The notes under the pieces: generated by a model | Told to the model about the DNA's origin: nothing | What the model saw: only the letters and a program-made list of their open reading frames with translations | Databases searched by the model: none | Assembly: GCA_964512095.1 (NCBI GenBank) | Contig: CAZEIH010000007.1 | Span: 27,323-91,322 of the forward strand | Length of the DNA: 64,000 nt | Reading direction: 5' to 3' | Origin: DTU013 sp964512095 | Lineage (GTDB): Bacteria > Bacillota > Clostridia > Acetivibrionales > DTU013 | In this document: positions 26,229-34,964 of the stretch, in pieces | How positions within the stretch are numbered: position 1 is the first letter of the stretch | How the letters are laid out: each line of letters opens with the position of its first letter | Translations under genes and position numbers: made by a program

Positions 26229-26257
26229 TTTACTTTATGGAAATAATGTGTTAGAAT
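26229..26257 (+). promoter_or_regulatory. Promoter of rpsO
   Basis: -35 TTTACT (26229-26234) and -10 TAGAAT (26252-26257) are separated by 17 nt and lie about 90 nt before the rpsO start. This gives a structured leader of about 85 nt. Confidence 0.7.
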
Positions 26258-26288
26258 GTTGCAGTGCAATTAATCAACCATGTGCTCG

Positions 26289-26330
26289 GTTGCTGGAGGC
26301 TCCGACCAACTAGCTGGGCTCGTGGCGCTA
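26289..26330 (+). promoter_or_regulatory. Structured rpsO leader (candidate S15 autoregulatory RNA)
   Basis: Two adjacent hairpins lie just before the rpsO ribosome binding site: GTTG...GGAG-GC-TCC...CAAC (26289-26310) and TAGC...GCTA (26311-26330). S15 is known to repress its own mRNA through diverse leader structures in several bacterial groups. The position fits, but the match to any described S15 leader was not tested. Confidence 0.45.
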
Positions 26331-26349
26331 AAAACAAGGAGGCAGTAAA

Positions 26350-26613
26350 ATGTTAAAGGAAAAGAAAACCGAAATTATTGAAACGTACAAGCTTCATGAG
26401 GGCGATACAGGCTCTCCGGAAGTACAGATTGCTATCCTCACAGAGAGGATAAACCATCTTAACGAGCATCTTAAGGACCATAAAAAGGATCACCATTCCA
26501 GAAGGGGTCTTTTGAAAATGGTAGGACAGAGAAGAGGATTGCTGAATTATTTGATGGCCAACAATATCGAAAGGTATCGTATCATAATTGAAAAACTCAA
26601 TCTTAGGAAATAG
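26350..26613 (+). CDS. rpsO: 30S ribosomal protein S15
   Basis: An 87-aa primary 16S rRNA-binding protein of the small subunit platform. It shows the classic GDTGSPEVQIAILTERI block, the HLKDHKKDHHSRRGLL rRNA-contact region and a normal C terminus (YRIIIEKLNLRK). An AAGGAGG site precedes the ATG. It stands before pnp in the order conserved across bacteria, with a terminator between the two. Confidence 0.98.
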   Translation: MLKEKKTEIIETYKLHEGDTGSPEVQIAILTERINHLNEHLKDHKKDHHSRRGLLKMVGQRRGLLNYLMANNIERYRIIIEKLNLRK

Positions 26614-26615
26614 TA

Positions 26616-26644
26616 TTGAGCGGGGTTTCCCGCTCATTATTTTT
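26616..26644 (+). terminator. Terminator after rpsO
   Basis: Stem GAGCGGG (26618-26624) with CCCGCTC (26629-26635), loop GTTT, and an ATTATTTTT tail, immediately after the stop codon. Confidence 0.92.
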
Positions 26645-26857
26645 ACATATAACGTCGTATTTAAGGGAAACCTTAATATAAATTACTACTGACGGAATGA
26701 TTGCTGCAGTGAACAGAGAACAGAGACCAGTAGCCGTAAGAAGCAACTAAGATAATGAATTATGGTTTAGTTGGGCGAAAATTTGCGGTTTCTGGTGTCC
26801 GTTTTCTGTAATATCTGCCTCTGTTCCGTCATGTGGGAAAATACAAGGAGGCATTTT

Positions 26858-28963
26858 ATGTTTAAAAAGTTCAGTACGAAAATAGCTGGAAGAGATTTAA
26901 TAGTTGAAACCGGCAAACTTGCCCAGTTGGCAAATGGAGCTGCTCTGATAAGGTATGGCGACACTGTCGTTATGTCCACAGCAACAGCATCTACGAACCC
27001 CAGAGATGGCATCGATTTCTTTCCACTCAGTGTGGACTACGAAGAAAAACTATATTCCGTTGGAAAAATCCCCGGTGGATTTATCAAAAGGGAAGGCAAG
27101 CCTTCCGAAAAAGCTGTTCTCACATCAAGAGTAATTGACAGGCAAATTCGTCCTTTATTCCCAAAGGATCTTAGAAATGACGTAGCTGTTGTTAATACAG
27201 TCCTTTCAGTTGACCAGGACAATTCTCCTGAAATAGCTGCAATGATTGGCGCATCCATAGCTATCAGTATTTCAGATATTCCCTTCAAGGGACCTATTGG
27301 TGGAATAGTAATTGGTCTGGTTGATGGCGAAATTATTATCAACCCCAATGCCGATGAAAGAAAAAAGAGCGATATGTATGTTACGTTAGCTGGTTCCAGT
27401 GAAAAGATAACTATGATAGAAGCTGGTGCAAAGGAAGTTCCCGATGAAATCATGTTCGAAGCAATTAAAAAAGGACATGAGGAGATAAGAAAGATCACAG
27501 CTTTTATTAGTGATATCGTGGCTGAAATCGGCAAAGCTAAATTCGAATACACGTCTGCAGAAGTACCACAAGAAGTATTCCAGGCAGTTTATGACCTGGC
27601 ACATGAAGGAATGCGTCAGGCTGTTCTGACAGATGACAAGACTGTTAGAGATATCCAGGTGGCAGCGCTTACTACGGATGTACAGCAGAAGCTTGAAGAA
27701 ACGTTCCCGGATAGTGGGTCAGTCATTGCAGAAGCAATCTACAAGCTAGAAAAAAAGGTAGTAAGGAATTATATTCTAAATGAAGGCAAGAGAGTCGATG
27801 GAAGAAGACTTGATGAAATAAGACCTATGTCTGCTGATGTTTCATTGCTTCCAAGAACTCATGGCTCAGGGCTTTACCAAAGAGGCCAGACACAGGTAAT
27901 GACCATTGTTACCCTTGGTGGTATAAGTGAATCTCAGATGCTTGACGGTGTTGACCTTGAGGATGAAAAAAGATATATGCACCACTACAATTTCCCCGGC
28001 TACAGTGTGGGGGAGGCAAAGACATCAAGAGGCCCTGGCAGAAGAGAGATAGGCCATGGTGCTCTTGCAGAAAGAGCATTGGAGCCTGTAATACCAAGTG
28101 AAGACGATTTCCCTTATGCTCTAAGGCTGGTTTCAGAAGTTATGATGTCAAACGGCTCAACTTCACAGGGCAGCGTATGTGCTAGCACACTGGCTCTCAT
28201 GGATGCTGGCGTTCCGATAAAGGCTCCTGTAGCAGGCATATCTTCTGGTCTTGTAATTGATGAAGAAAATCCTGAAAGATTTGTCACATTCATGGACATA
28301 CAGGGTATAGAGGACTTTTTTGGTGACATGGACTTCAAAGTAGCAGGTACTAAGAAGGGTATTACAGCTATACAGATGGATATCAAGGTGGATGGCCTTT
28401 CATATGAAATAATCAGACAGGCCTTCGAGCTCACTAAAAAAGGACGTTTCCAGATAATTGACGAGGTCATCACACCGGTTATAGCCGAGCCAAGACAGTC
28501 AGTATCCAAGTATGCGCCCAAAATGTACAAAATGAACATTGATCCTGACAAGATTAGAGATGTCATTGGACCTGGCGGAAAGGTAATCAACAAGATAATC
28601 GACGAAACCGGAGTCAAGATAGACATTGAGGATGACGGCAGAGTATTTGTGTCAACACCTGATGAAGCAGCAGGTAAAAAGGCTATGTCTATAATTGAGG
28701 CTATTACAAAGGATGCTCAGCCCGGACAGATATTCATGGGCAAGGTAACAAGGCTTATGACCTTTGGAGTATTTGTGGAATTCGCTCCTGGTAAGGAAGG
28801 TCTTGTACACATCTCAAAGCTTGACAACAAGAGAGTTGCTAAGGTAGAAGATGTATGTAAGGTGGGAGATGAAATGCTGGTCAAGGTGCTTGAAGTTGAC
28901 AAGCAGGGACGCATCAACCTTTCAAGGAAAGATGCACTGCCTGAAAACAATAGCGAACAGTAA
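26858..28963 (+). CDS. pnp: Polyribonucleotide nucleotidyltransferase
   Basis: A phosphorolytic 3'-5' exoribonuclease of the RNA degradation machinery. Order: first RNase PH-like domain (about 10-215), helical linker, second catalytic RNase PH domain (about 310-540; GSGLYQRGQTQVM and the SDDFPYALRLVSEVM region), KH domain (about 553-612; IGPGGKVINKI) and S1 domain (about 620-692). I use the ATG at 26858 with a perfect AAGGAGG at 7 nt, giving 701 aa, the standard size. The open frame reaches further upstream to 26771 but lacks any supporting signal. It is followed by a long terminator. Confidence 0.97.
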   Translation: MFKKFSTKIAGRDLIVETGKLAQLANGAALIRYGDTVVMSTATASTNPRDGIDFFPLSVDYEEKLYSVGKIPGGFIKREGKPSEKAVLTSRVIDRQIRPLFPKDLRNDVAVVNTVLSVDQDNSPEIAAMIGASIAISISDIPFKGPIGGIVIGLVDGEIIINPNADERKKSDMYVTLAGSSEKITMIEAGAKEVPDEIMFEAIKKGHEEIRKITAFISDIVAEIGKAKFEYTSAEVPQEVFQAVYDLAHEGMRQAVLTDDKTVRDIQVAALTTDVQQKLEETFPDSGSVIAEAIYKLEKKVVRNYILNEGKRVDGRRLDEIRPMSADVSLLPRTHGSGLYQRGQTQVMTIVTLGGISESQMLDGVDLEDEKRYMHHYNFPGYSVGEAKTSRGPGRREIGHGALAERALEPVIPSEDDFPYALRLVSEVMMSNGSTSQGSVCASTLALMDAGVPIKAPVAGISSGLVIDEENPERFVTFMDIQGIEDFFGDMDFKVAGTKKGITAIQMDIKVDGLSYEIIRQAFELTKKGRFQIIDEVITPVIAEPRQSVSKYAPKMYKMNIDPDKIRDVIGPGGKVINKIIDETGVKIDIEDDGRVFVSTPDEAAGKKAMSIIEAITKDAQPGQIFMGKVTRLMTFGVFVEFAPGKEGLVHISKLDNKRVAKVEDVCKVGDEMLVKVLEVDKQGRINLSRKDALPENNSEQ

Positions 28964-28975
28964 TTAAGTGTATGT

Positions 28976-29029
28976 AAGGGCGGTTGCACAACAGGTATAT
29001 TTGCTGTTGAAACCGTCCTTTTCTTTTTT
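28976..29029 (+). terminator. Terminator after pnp
   Basis: A long stem AAGGGCGGTT with AACCGTCCTT, containing an inner CAACAG/CTGTTG helix, runs into TTCTTTTTT. It lies 12 nt after the pnp stop codon. Confidence 0.93.
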
Positions 29030-29064
29030 AGAGCATTATATAAAGTTATATTCAGGGAGGTAGT

Positions 29065-30318
29065 ATGCTAAACAAGTTTTCTCTTAAAAACGGAGTCACG
29101 GTAGTATGTGAGAAAATTCCCTATGTTAGATCTGTTTCAGTAGGCATATGGGTAAGGACAGGGTCCAGAGATGAGGACGCCAAGGTCAACGGTATATCGC
29201 ATTTTATAGAGCATATGCTTTTTAAAGGCACTCAAAATAGGAGCGCTGCACAGATAGCTGAGGCTATCGACAATATTGGAGGACAGATCAATGCTTTTAC
29301 CGGAAAGGAGTGCACCTGCTTTTATGCAAAAACACTGGATGAGCATATAGATGTTGCATTAGATGTTTTAAGCGATATGCTTTTTAATTCGAAATTTGCA
29401 ACTAAGGACATAGCTCTTGAAAAAAAGGTAATCATTGAGGAAATAGGAATGTATGAGGATTCTCCTGAGGATCTTGTACATGATGTGCTCTCAGAAACTG
29501 TTTGGGGAGGAAGCTCTATCGGCTATCCAATACTGGGCACAAAAAAGTCTCTTCGCAATATCAATAGAGAAAGAATACTGGAGTATATGAATGAGCGCTA
29601 TACCCCTGCCAATTCAGTGATTGCAATTGCAGGAAATTATGATGATGTACAGCTGAAGGAATTGCTGGAAATACATTTTGAAAAATGGAGCAACACAGAA
29701 GTACATAACAAATACGAGGGAAAAGTAGTGTTTAAGCCTGAAGTAAGAATTAGGGAAAAGGATACCGAACAGGTTCATATATGCATGGGCTTTCAAGGCA
29801 TTAAAAACGGTGATAGCAACCTATATCCCCTTTTGGCAGTAAATAATATATTGGGTGGCGGCATTAGCTCAAGACTATTCCAGAGGATTAGAGAGAAAAA
29901 GGGGCTTGTATATTCGATTTACTCCTATCCCACTACATATAAGGATACCGGCCTTTTTACAGTTTATGCGGGGATGAAGCCTGATAATCTGGAGGCGGTT
30001 GTAAATCTTATTATTGATGAAATAAGTGTATTGAAAAAGAAGAGGATATCCCAATCTGAGCTTGACAAAACAAAAGAGCAGATGAAGGGTAATTACATAC
30101 TTGGGCTTGAAAGCACAGGTAGCAGGATGAACAGCATAGGAAAGTCGGAATTGCTGCTTGGCTATATAAATACCCCTGATGAGATAATGGAGAAGATAAA
30201 TTCCATTACCATTGAGGGAGTTGAGGACATTCTATCTAAAGTCCTTGATTTGGATAGAAAGGGGATCTCGATAGTGGGAAGTGTCAGAGATGGCCAGACA
30301 CTAAGTTCTACAAGATAA
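29065..30318 (+). CDS. ymxG: M16-family zinc metallopeptidase (YmxG/MlpA type)
   Basis: A 417-aa insulinase-like peptidase. The inverted zinc motif HxxEH is HFIEHMLFKG, with the downstream Glu ligand in the KKVIIEEIGMYED region. The C-terminal M16C half has GGGISSRLFQRIREKKGLVYSIYSYP. It corresponds to ymxG/mlpA, which lies between pnp and the dipicolinate synthase genes in Bacillus, and the order here is the same. Substrates are not established. A CAGGGAGG site precedes the ATG. Confidence 0.94.
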   Translation: MLNKFSLKNGVTVVCEKIPYVRSVSVGIWVRTGSRDEDAKVNGISHFIEHMLFKGTQNRSAAQIAEAIDNIGGQINAFTGKECTCFYAKTLDEHIDVALDVLSDMLFNSKFATKDIALEKKVIIEEIGMYEDSPEDLVHDVLSETVWGGSSIGYPILGTKKSLRNINRERILEYMNERYTPANSVIAIAGNYDDVQLKELLEIHFEKWSNTEVHNKYEGKVVFKPEVRIREKDTEQVHICMGFQGIKNGDSNLYPLLAVNNILGGGISSRLFQRIREKKGLVYSIYSYPTTYKDTGLFTVYAGMKPDNLEAVVNLIIDEISVLKKKRISQSELDKTKEQMKGNYILGLESTGSRMNSIGKSELLLGYINTPDEIMEKINSITIEGVEDILSKVLDLDRKGISIVGSVRDGQTLSSTR

Positions 30319-30325
30319 TCCTTCT

Positions 30326-30390
30326 AGTGAGGGCGAATTCATTTCGCCCGTAGCGAGGGGGTATGGGGGCCTGCCCCCATTGGAATTGAA
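30326..30390 (+). repeat. Family-2 palindromic repeat, copy 2 (truncated)
   Basis: Keeps GGGCGAATTCATTTCGCCC, CGTAGCGAGGGGGTATG and the GGGGGCCTGCCCCC stem, ending ATTGGAATTGAA. The left third of the element, including the first hairpin and terminal repeat, is missing. It lies directly behind the M16 gene and before that gene's terminator. Confidence 0.88.
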
Positions 30391-30395
30391 TTGCA

Positions 30396-30436
30396 AATGC
30401 TCCGGACTAACCGATAAGGTTCCGGGGCATTTTTTC
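30396..30436 (+). terminator. Terminator after the M16 gene
   Basis: Stem ATGCTCCGGA (30397-30406) with TCCGGGGCAT (30421-30430) and a following TTTTTT. The family-2 repeat separates it from the stop codon. Confidence 0.85.
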
Positions 30437-30525
30437 ATACAAGCACTTGTTTATGCCAATCTACATAAAATGAATTAGTGTTTATGCTTTATGTATTTGC
30501 TGGGGTAGACAAGGGGGAAAAAGTA

Positions 30526-31398
30526 ATGAACAATATGAAATATACAGTGATTGGCGGAGATTTGAGAAATGTCAAGCTTGCTGAGGCTATAACTTCTGAC
30601 GGAAACCAGGTTAATCTTTTTGGCTTTAGAGATGCAGGCTTTGAAACCATACTTAAAGAAATTGATGATCTAGACGGGGCTATTGACGATTCGCAAATTG
30701 TCATCGGACCTTTGCCATGTACAAACGACAATGAGACATTAAACACTCCATTCCACAAAGAGAAAATTCTGATAAACGAAGTTTTTATAAAGATGAAAAA
30801 AAGTCAATTGTTCATAGCAGGCAGAATAAGCGATAAGATCGCTCAGTTAGCAAAGGCATACAATGTCTATACAATAGACATTCTTGAGCGAGAGGAAATG
30901 GCCGTTCTTAACAGCATACCGACAGCTGAGGGTGCTATTCAAATCGCTATGGAGGAGCTGCCCATCACATTGAATGGCAGCAAAATACTCATACTTGGTT
31001 ATGGGAGGCTGGGCAAGGTACTAGCCAGGATGTTGTCCGGTATAGGAGCAGATGTTTATGTAGAGGCTCGGAAATACTCTGACATTGCATGGTTGAAGGT
31101 CTATGGCATAAATCCTATTTACATAAATGAGTTAGATAAGTATTTAAGTAATATGGATGTCATTTTCAATACAATTCCTACTAGGATTCTCAACAGTAAT
31201 ATGCTGAAAATTATTGAAAAAAATTGTCTTGTAATAGATCTTGCATCAAAGCCCGGAGGGGTTGACTTTGAAAGGGCAAAAATGTTGGGTATTAAAGTTA
31301 TCTGGGCCCTGTCACTGCCCGGGAAGGTAGCTCCTGTAACTGCCGCAAATTACATGAAGCATACTATATATAATATCATAGAGGAGCTGGGGGTGTAA
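30526..31398 (+). CDS. dpaA: Dipicolinate synthase subunit A
   Basis: With DpaB it makes dipicolinic acid in the mother cell, the spore core's Ca-chelating heat-resistance compound. The 290-aa protein has an N-terminal domain (YTVIGGDLRNVKLAEA) and a Rossmann NAD(P)-binding domain with KILILGYGRLGKVLARML. ATG 30526 is chosen because AAGGGGG lies just upstream; an in-frame extension to 30478 has no such signal. The stop codon is 2 bases before dpaB. Transcription from sigmaK is expected from the family but no promoter was assigned. Confidence 0.96.
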   Translation: MNNMKYTVIGGDLRNVKLAEAITSDGNQVNLFGFRDAGFETILKEIDDLDGAIDDSQIVIGPLPCTNDNETLNTPFHKEKILINEVFIKMKKSQLFIAGRISDKIAQLAKAYNVYTIDILEREEMAVLNSIPTAEGAIQIAMEELPITLNGSKILILGYGRLGKVLARMLSGIGADVYVEARKYSDIAWLKVYGINPIYINELDKYLSNMDVIFNTIPTRILNSNMLKIIEKNCLVIDLASKPGGVDFERAKMLGIKVIWALSLPGKVAPVTAANYMKHTIYNIIEELGV

Positions 31399-31400
31399 TC

Positions 31401-31979
31401 ATGAAACTAAGAGATGTAAAGGTTGGGTTTGCTTTCACCGGCTCATTTTGTACCTTTGCAAGTGTAGTTATAGAATTGGAGAAGGTGGCTTCTGAAGGAG
31501 CAGATATTACACCAATTATTTCTTATTCAGTTGATAGCTTCGATACTAAATTTGGTAGGGCAGATGAGTGGAAAACCAAAATAGAGGCAGTAACCGGGAA
31601 AATGCTAATTAGGTCGATTACAGATACTGAGCCCATAGGTCCCAAAGCATTATTAGATATACTTGTTGTGGCTCCATGCACTGGGAATACGCTGGGAAAG
31701 TTGGCAAACGGCATTACAGATACCCCTGTAACCATGGCATGCAAGGCACATTTAAGAAACGGCAGACCCTTGCTTCTGGCCGTTTCTACAAATGATGGTT
31801 TAGGTATTAATGCTAAGAATATTGGCTTCTTGCAGAACTGTAAAAATATTTTCTTTGTACCATATAAACAGGATGATCCTCTAAAAAAATGTAATTCAAT
31901 TATAGCCAGGTTTGATTTATTGGTTCCGGCCATAGAGTCTGCTTTGAGGGGAAAACAGCTTCAGCCGGTGCTTGTTTAG
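31401..31979 (+). CDS. dpaB: Dipicolinate synthase subunit B
   Basis: A 192-aa flavoprotein-type subunit (flavodoxin-like fold, as in Dfp/UbiX families), second half of dipicolinate synthase. It shows GFAFTGSFCTF, VVAPCTGNTLGKLANGITDT and the family tail PYKQDDPLKK...FDLL. It follows dpaA by 2 bp with its own GGGGG site in the dpaA coding end. It is ended by a strong terminator. Confidence 0.96.
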   Translation: MKLRDVKVGFAFTGSFCTFASVVIELEKVASEGADITPIISYSVDSFDTKFGRADEWKTKIEAVTGKMLIRSITDTEPIGPKALLDILVVAPCTGNTLGKLANGITDTPVTMACKAHLRNGRPLLLAVSTNDGLGINAKNIGFLQNCKNIFFVPYKQDDPLKKCNSIIARFDLLVPAIESALRGKQLQPVLV

Positions 31980-31993
31980 CAGGTCGTTAATGA

Positions 31994-32037
31994 AATTGGC
32001 ATAGCTGGATTCACGGCTATGCCAATTTCTTTTTTTT
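31994..32037 (+). terminator. Terminator after dpaAB
   Basis: Perfect stem TTGGCATAGC (31996-32005) with GCTATGCCAA (32016-32025), then TTTCTTTTTTTT. Confidence 0.95.
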
Positions 32038-32155
32038 AACTCTGATGATTATAAACCTATCGTCACTGTCTGTAATGCCTGTAATGTCTGCAATTACTGT
32101 AAGGTAGTTAGATTTAATGAAAACATGGCAATTCTCCTAAGTATATATTGTTATT

Positions 32156-32277
32156 TATCTATGTCTTCAGAAGACGCTGACCTCTATAGGTCGGCGATGA
32201 ATGAAGACGAATTAATTAACTTCCTTGGTCAGGTGGAGTTCAGTCTCCACCTGACTCCCTGAGCGAAGCGAATTGAC
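32156..32277 (+). repeat. Family-1 palindromic repeat, copy C (fullest copy)
   Basis: About 122 bp with this order: GTCTTCAGAAGAC palindrome, GACCTCTATAGGTC hairpin, GGCGATGAATGAAGAC, TTAATTAACTTCC, a long hairpin GTCAGGTGGAG...CTCCACCTGAC, then CCCTGAGCGAAGCGAATTGAC. It contains no open frame of note. The 460-bp gap between dpaB and the ECF gene holds this repeat, the dpaAB terminator and otherwise nothing that I recognise. Confidence 0.9.
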
Positions 32278-32440
32278 TAGCAGTTCCATTTCATCATGTC
32301 AGTGAGAAGATTTGGTAGGGCACCTGGCGAAAAAAGGGAGTCGTTTTATTTAATGTTTTTGTGATTTATTGTTCCTTGGTGGTATAATCACTTTGACAGA
32401 TATATCTTTTTATCATAAGAATGATGGAGGTAATATAATC

Positions 32441-32959
32441 ATGAACAAAACACGTTTTCTTACTAGAACAGCGTTATTACTTGCAGTAGCAATTGCATTT
32501 CAGATATTTGGAAAGTTTATACCCTACAATAACTTTATTGTTGGCCCTATTGTCAATGCTGTGCTTCTTGTTGCAACAGCAGCTGCCGGGCTTTGGAGTG
32601 GAGTGGCTATATCGGTTATCGCTCCCTTAGTATCGGCTTTTACTAACAAGGCGGCCATTGCTCCTTTGATTATTGGATTTTCGCCATTTATTATCATAGG
32701 TAACATAATCATAGTGCTTGCATTTCATTTTTTAAGGAAAAAGAACGCTGTTGTAGCGGTGGGGCTAGGCTCAGTTTTAAAGTTTGGTTTTCTTTATGCA
32801 GCGATTTCTGTTTTCACCTCCATGGTAGAAATGCAGCCAAAGGTTGCAGCGACACTGACTGGCCTTTTTAGCTGGCCTCAGCTCTTTACTGCTCTTGCAG
32901 GAGGGGCTATAGCACTAGTAATACTTAAGCTTGCAGGAAAGAGTTTGGGTATTAAGTAG
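32441..32959 (+). CDS. ECF transporter S component (substrate unknown)
   Basis: A 172-aa integral membrane protein with about five or six transmembrane helices and the N-terminal basic helix typical of energy-coupling-factor substrate-binding subunits (TRTALLLAVAIAFQIFGKFI). No ECF ATPase or T component is adjacent, as is usual for group II S components that share a common module. The vitamin cannot be named from sequence. ATG 32441 is used (GGAGG 10 nt upstream). I looked for a riboswitch in the leader and could not support one. Confidence 0.82.
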   Translation: MNKTRFLTRTALLLAVAIAFQIFGKFIPYNNFIVGPIVNAVLLVATAAAGLWSGVAISVIAPLVSAFTNKAAIAPLIIGFSPFIIIGNIIIVLAFHFLRKKNAVVAVGLGSVLKFGFLYAAISVFTSMVEMQPKVAATLTGLFSWPQLFTALAGGAIALVILKLAGKSLGIK

Positions 32960-33055
32960 TATCCTAAGCCATGTTAAATATGTCTCTGATTTGTAGTTAA
33001 CAGCCCAGTTATAAAAACATAGTATAGTATAGACTATGAATTCAAGGAACTTACA

Positions 33056-34213
33056 ATGATTTATCTAGATAATGCTGCAAGCTCCTTCCCAAAGCCCCAG
33101 TGCGTCTGCAGTGCTATGGACAGGTGCATGGGTGAATACTGTGCAAATCCAGGTAGGGGAGGGCATGCACTTTCGAAAAAAGCAGGAATGGCTGTTAACA
33201 ATGCCAGGGATACAGTGTCTGAGTTGTTTAATATTAGTAGCCCAATGCAGCTTGTATTTACTAAAAATGCTACTGAAGCTTTAAATATAGCCATAAAGGG
33301 TATTGCCTACCAGGGCTGTCATATAATCACCACAGGGATGGAGCATAATGCAGTTATGCGACCCTTAAGAACTCTTGAAAGGAATATGGGCATTGAGATA
33401 TCAACTGTTACTGGAAATCCCTTGGGAGAGATAGAAGCCGGAGATGTCAGGAAGACTATTAGAAGTAATACAGCTATGATAATCAGTACCTTGTCGTCAA
33501 ATGTAAACGGCATTATTATGCCCGTTTCTGATATTGGACAAATTTCCTCTGAGGCAGGTATACCATTCCTTGTAGATGCATCACAAGGGGCCGGAGCAAT
33601 AACAGTGGATGTGGAGGCAAGCATGATTGATATGCTTGCCTTTCCTGGCCATAAGGGGATGCTTGGGCCTCAGGGAACCGGAGGACTTTATGTAAGAGAA
33701 GGGGTAAAGCTGGGGACATTGATGGAGGGCGGCACAGGAAGTAACTCAGAATACATTTACCAACCTGAAATAATGCCTGATATGTTTGAAAGCGGGACAT
33801 TGAATACTCCAGGTATAGTAGGGCTGGGAGCTGGGGTCGTATTTGTTGTACAGACCGGTATTGAAAGAATTCAATACCATAAAGCCTATCTTGTTAACAT
33901 GTTGATTGATGGACTTAAGCAAATACCCGGAGTTATACTCTACAGTGTTGATGATAGGAAAAGGAACTCTGGAATAGTTGCTATGAATCTTGGAAATATG
34001 GATTCTACAGAGCTAAGCTATATATTGGACAGGGATTTTGGTATATGTACAAGGGGAGGACTGCATTGTGCCCCAGCGGCACATGAGGTGCTGGGGACAA
34101 CCGGTCGTGGGACTGTTAGATTTAGCCCAGGGTGTTTCAACACTGAAAATGAAATTGTAGAAGCAATTGATGCCATAGAAAGAATAGCATTTAGTACAAG
34201 ACGTTTTTTTTGA
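33056..34213 (+). CDS. Class V aminotransferase, cysteine desulfurase-like
   Basis: A 385-aa PLP enzyme of the class V family, of the type close to SufS/Csd. It starts MIYLDNAASSFPKP. It has KNATEALNIAIKG, the cofactor Asp in FLVDASQGAG, the Schiff-base Lys in FPGHKGMLGPQGTG, and a candidate active-site Cys in RGGLHCAPAAHE. It probably releases sulfur from cysteine, or a related substrate, but no IscU or SufU scaffold gene is adjacent, so its acceptor is unknown. It starts at ATG 33056 after AAGGA. It is monocistronic by spacing. Confidence 0.88.
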   Translation: MIYLDNAASSFPKPQCVCSAMDRCMGEYCANPGRGGHALSKKAGMAVNNARDTVSELFNISSPMQLVFTKNATEALNIAIKGIAYQGCHIITTGMEHNAVMRPLRTLERNMGIEISTVTGNPLGEIEAGDVRKTIRSNTAMIISTLSSNVNGIIMPVSDIGQISSEAGIPFLVDASQGAGAITVDVEASMIDMLAFPGHKGMLGPQGTGGLYVREGVKLGTLMEGGTGSNSEYIYQPEIMPDMFESGTLNTPGIVGLGAGVVFVVQTGIERIQYHKAYLVNMLIDGLKQIPGVILYSVDDRKRNSGIVAMNLGNMDSTELSYILDRDFGICTRGGLHCAPAAHEVLGTTGRGTVRFSPGCFNTENEIVEAIDAIERIAFSTRRFF

Positions 34214-34328
34214 TGCGAAGAAATAAGACATTAATTCACTAATATCGTATGTATTATCAGGAACATTGTTTTAGCCAAATGGAATAAATGGACTAAATGT
34301 AATGTAGAATGAAATGAGGAGTGATATT

Positions 34329-34499
34329 ATGAATGGTGCTATTAAAACGGTTTTGTCTGTGGTTATTATTGCTATACTGGCCGTCATTGCTTTAAGGCTA
34401 TTGGGCTTTGCTCTTAAAATTGTGCTTCCAATAGCAATACTTGCTTTTATTGCTTATGTGATTTATGTGCTGGTTACCGGGAAAAAACCGAATTTTTAA
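34329..34499 (+). CDS. Small hydrophobic membrane protein
   Basis: A 56-aa protein made almost entirely of two transmembrane stretches (about residues 5-24 and 28-48) followed by a basic TGKKPNF tail. GAGGAGTG precedes the ATG at a good distance, which supports translation. No family name recognised; it may be a small membrane-stress or envelope peptide, but that is a guess. It lies between the desulfurase-like gene and tRNA-Pro. Confidence 0.65.
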   Translation: MNGAIKTVLSVVIIAILAVIALRLLGFALKIVLPIAILAFIAYVIYVLVTGKKPNF

Positions 34500-34577
34500 A
34501 GAAGCGGGCGAGATGCCTAACCTATCTGAAGGAACACTACAGACGGGCCTTCTGGACTGATAAAATGAAATAAATGC

Positions 34578-34607
34578 TTTACAACGGTGTTCGGACTATG
34601 CTATAAT
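34578..34607 (+). promoter_or_regulatory. Promoter of tRNA-Pro
   Basis: -35 TTTACA (34578-34583) and -10 TATAAT (34602-34607), spacer 18 nt, ending 14 nt before the mature tRNA. Confidence 0.85.
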
Positions 34608-34621
34608 TCAAACTGCGCTAT

Positions 34622-34699
34622 CGGGGTGTAGCTCAGTTTGGCTAGAGTGCTTGCTTGGGGTGCAAGAGGTCGCCTGTTCAAGTCAGGTCACTCCGACCA
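34622..34699 (+). tRNA. tRNA-Pro (anticodon GGG)
   Basis: Cloverleaf by eye: acceptor CGGGGTG with CACTCCG, D-arm GCTCAGTTTGGCTAGAGT, anticodon arm CTTGC-TTGGGGT-GCAAG (anticodon GGG), T-arm with GTTCAAGTC, and an encoded ACCA end. The G-starting anticodon reads CCC and CCU. Confidence 0.95.
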
Positions 34700-34702
34700 G
34701 TA

Positions 34703-34740
34703 AAATAGCGGGTTCCAGAAGTTTATGGAATCCGCTATTT
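34703..34740 (+). terminator. Terminator after tRNA-Pro
   Basis: A long stem AAATAGCGG-TTCCA with TGGAA-CCGCTATTT, ending in TATTTCTC. Confidence 0.85.
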
Positions 34741-34915
34741 CTCATGTAATTGTTGTTTTCTACTGCAGCTTATTGATTATTCTTTTATCTCCTTTGCCTA
34801 ACAACCATGGACTTCCATTTTGTAGGCCGGACTGTTATGACCTAACTGGTAGATAAAACAGCATATACCGGAAATATTCATAATGATATGAATTAGCGTA
34901 TGTGATATAATATCG

Positions 34916-34950
34916 GTGCAGTGCAGTGCAGTGCAGTGCAGTGCAGTGCA
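34916..34950 (+). repeat. (GTGCA)7 tandem repeat in a 5' untranslated region
   Basis: Seven uninterrupted GTGCA units lie between an extended -10 box (TGATATAAT, 34903-34911) and the GAGGTGA ribosome binding site of the first small paralogue. The second paralogue has only GTGCG-GTGCA at the same place (35280-35289). Confidence 0.97.
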
Positions 34951-34964
34951 GTGAGGTGAATTGT

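Noticed and set aside
32280..32440. A vitamin riboswitch before the ECF S component
   Set aside because: No recognisable thiamine, FMN, cobalamin or preQ1 core in the 160 nt.
34916..34950. A CRISPR array
   Set aside because: The unit is 5 bp and contiguous with no spacers. No CRISPR array or cas gene was found anywhere in the window.
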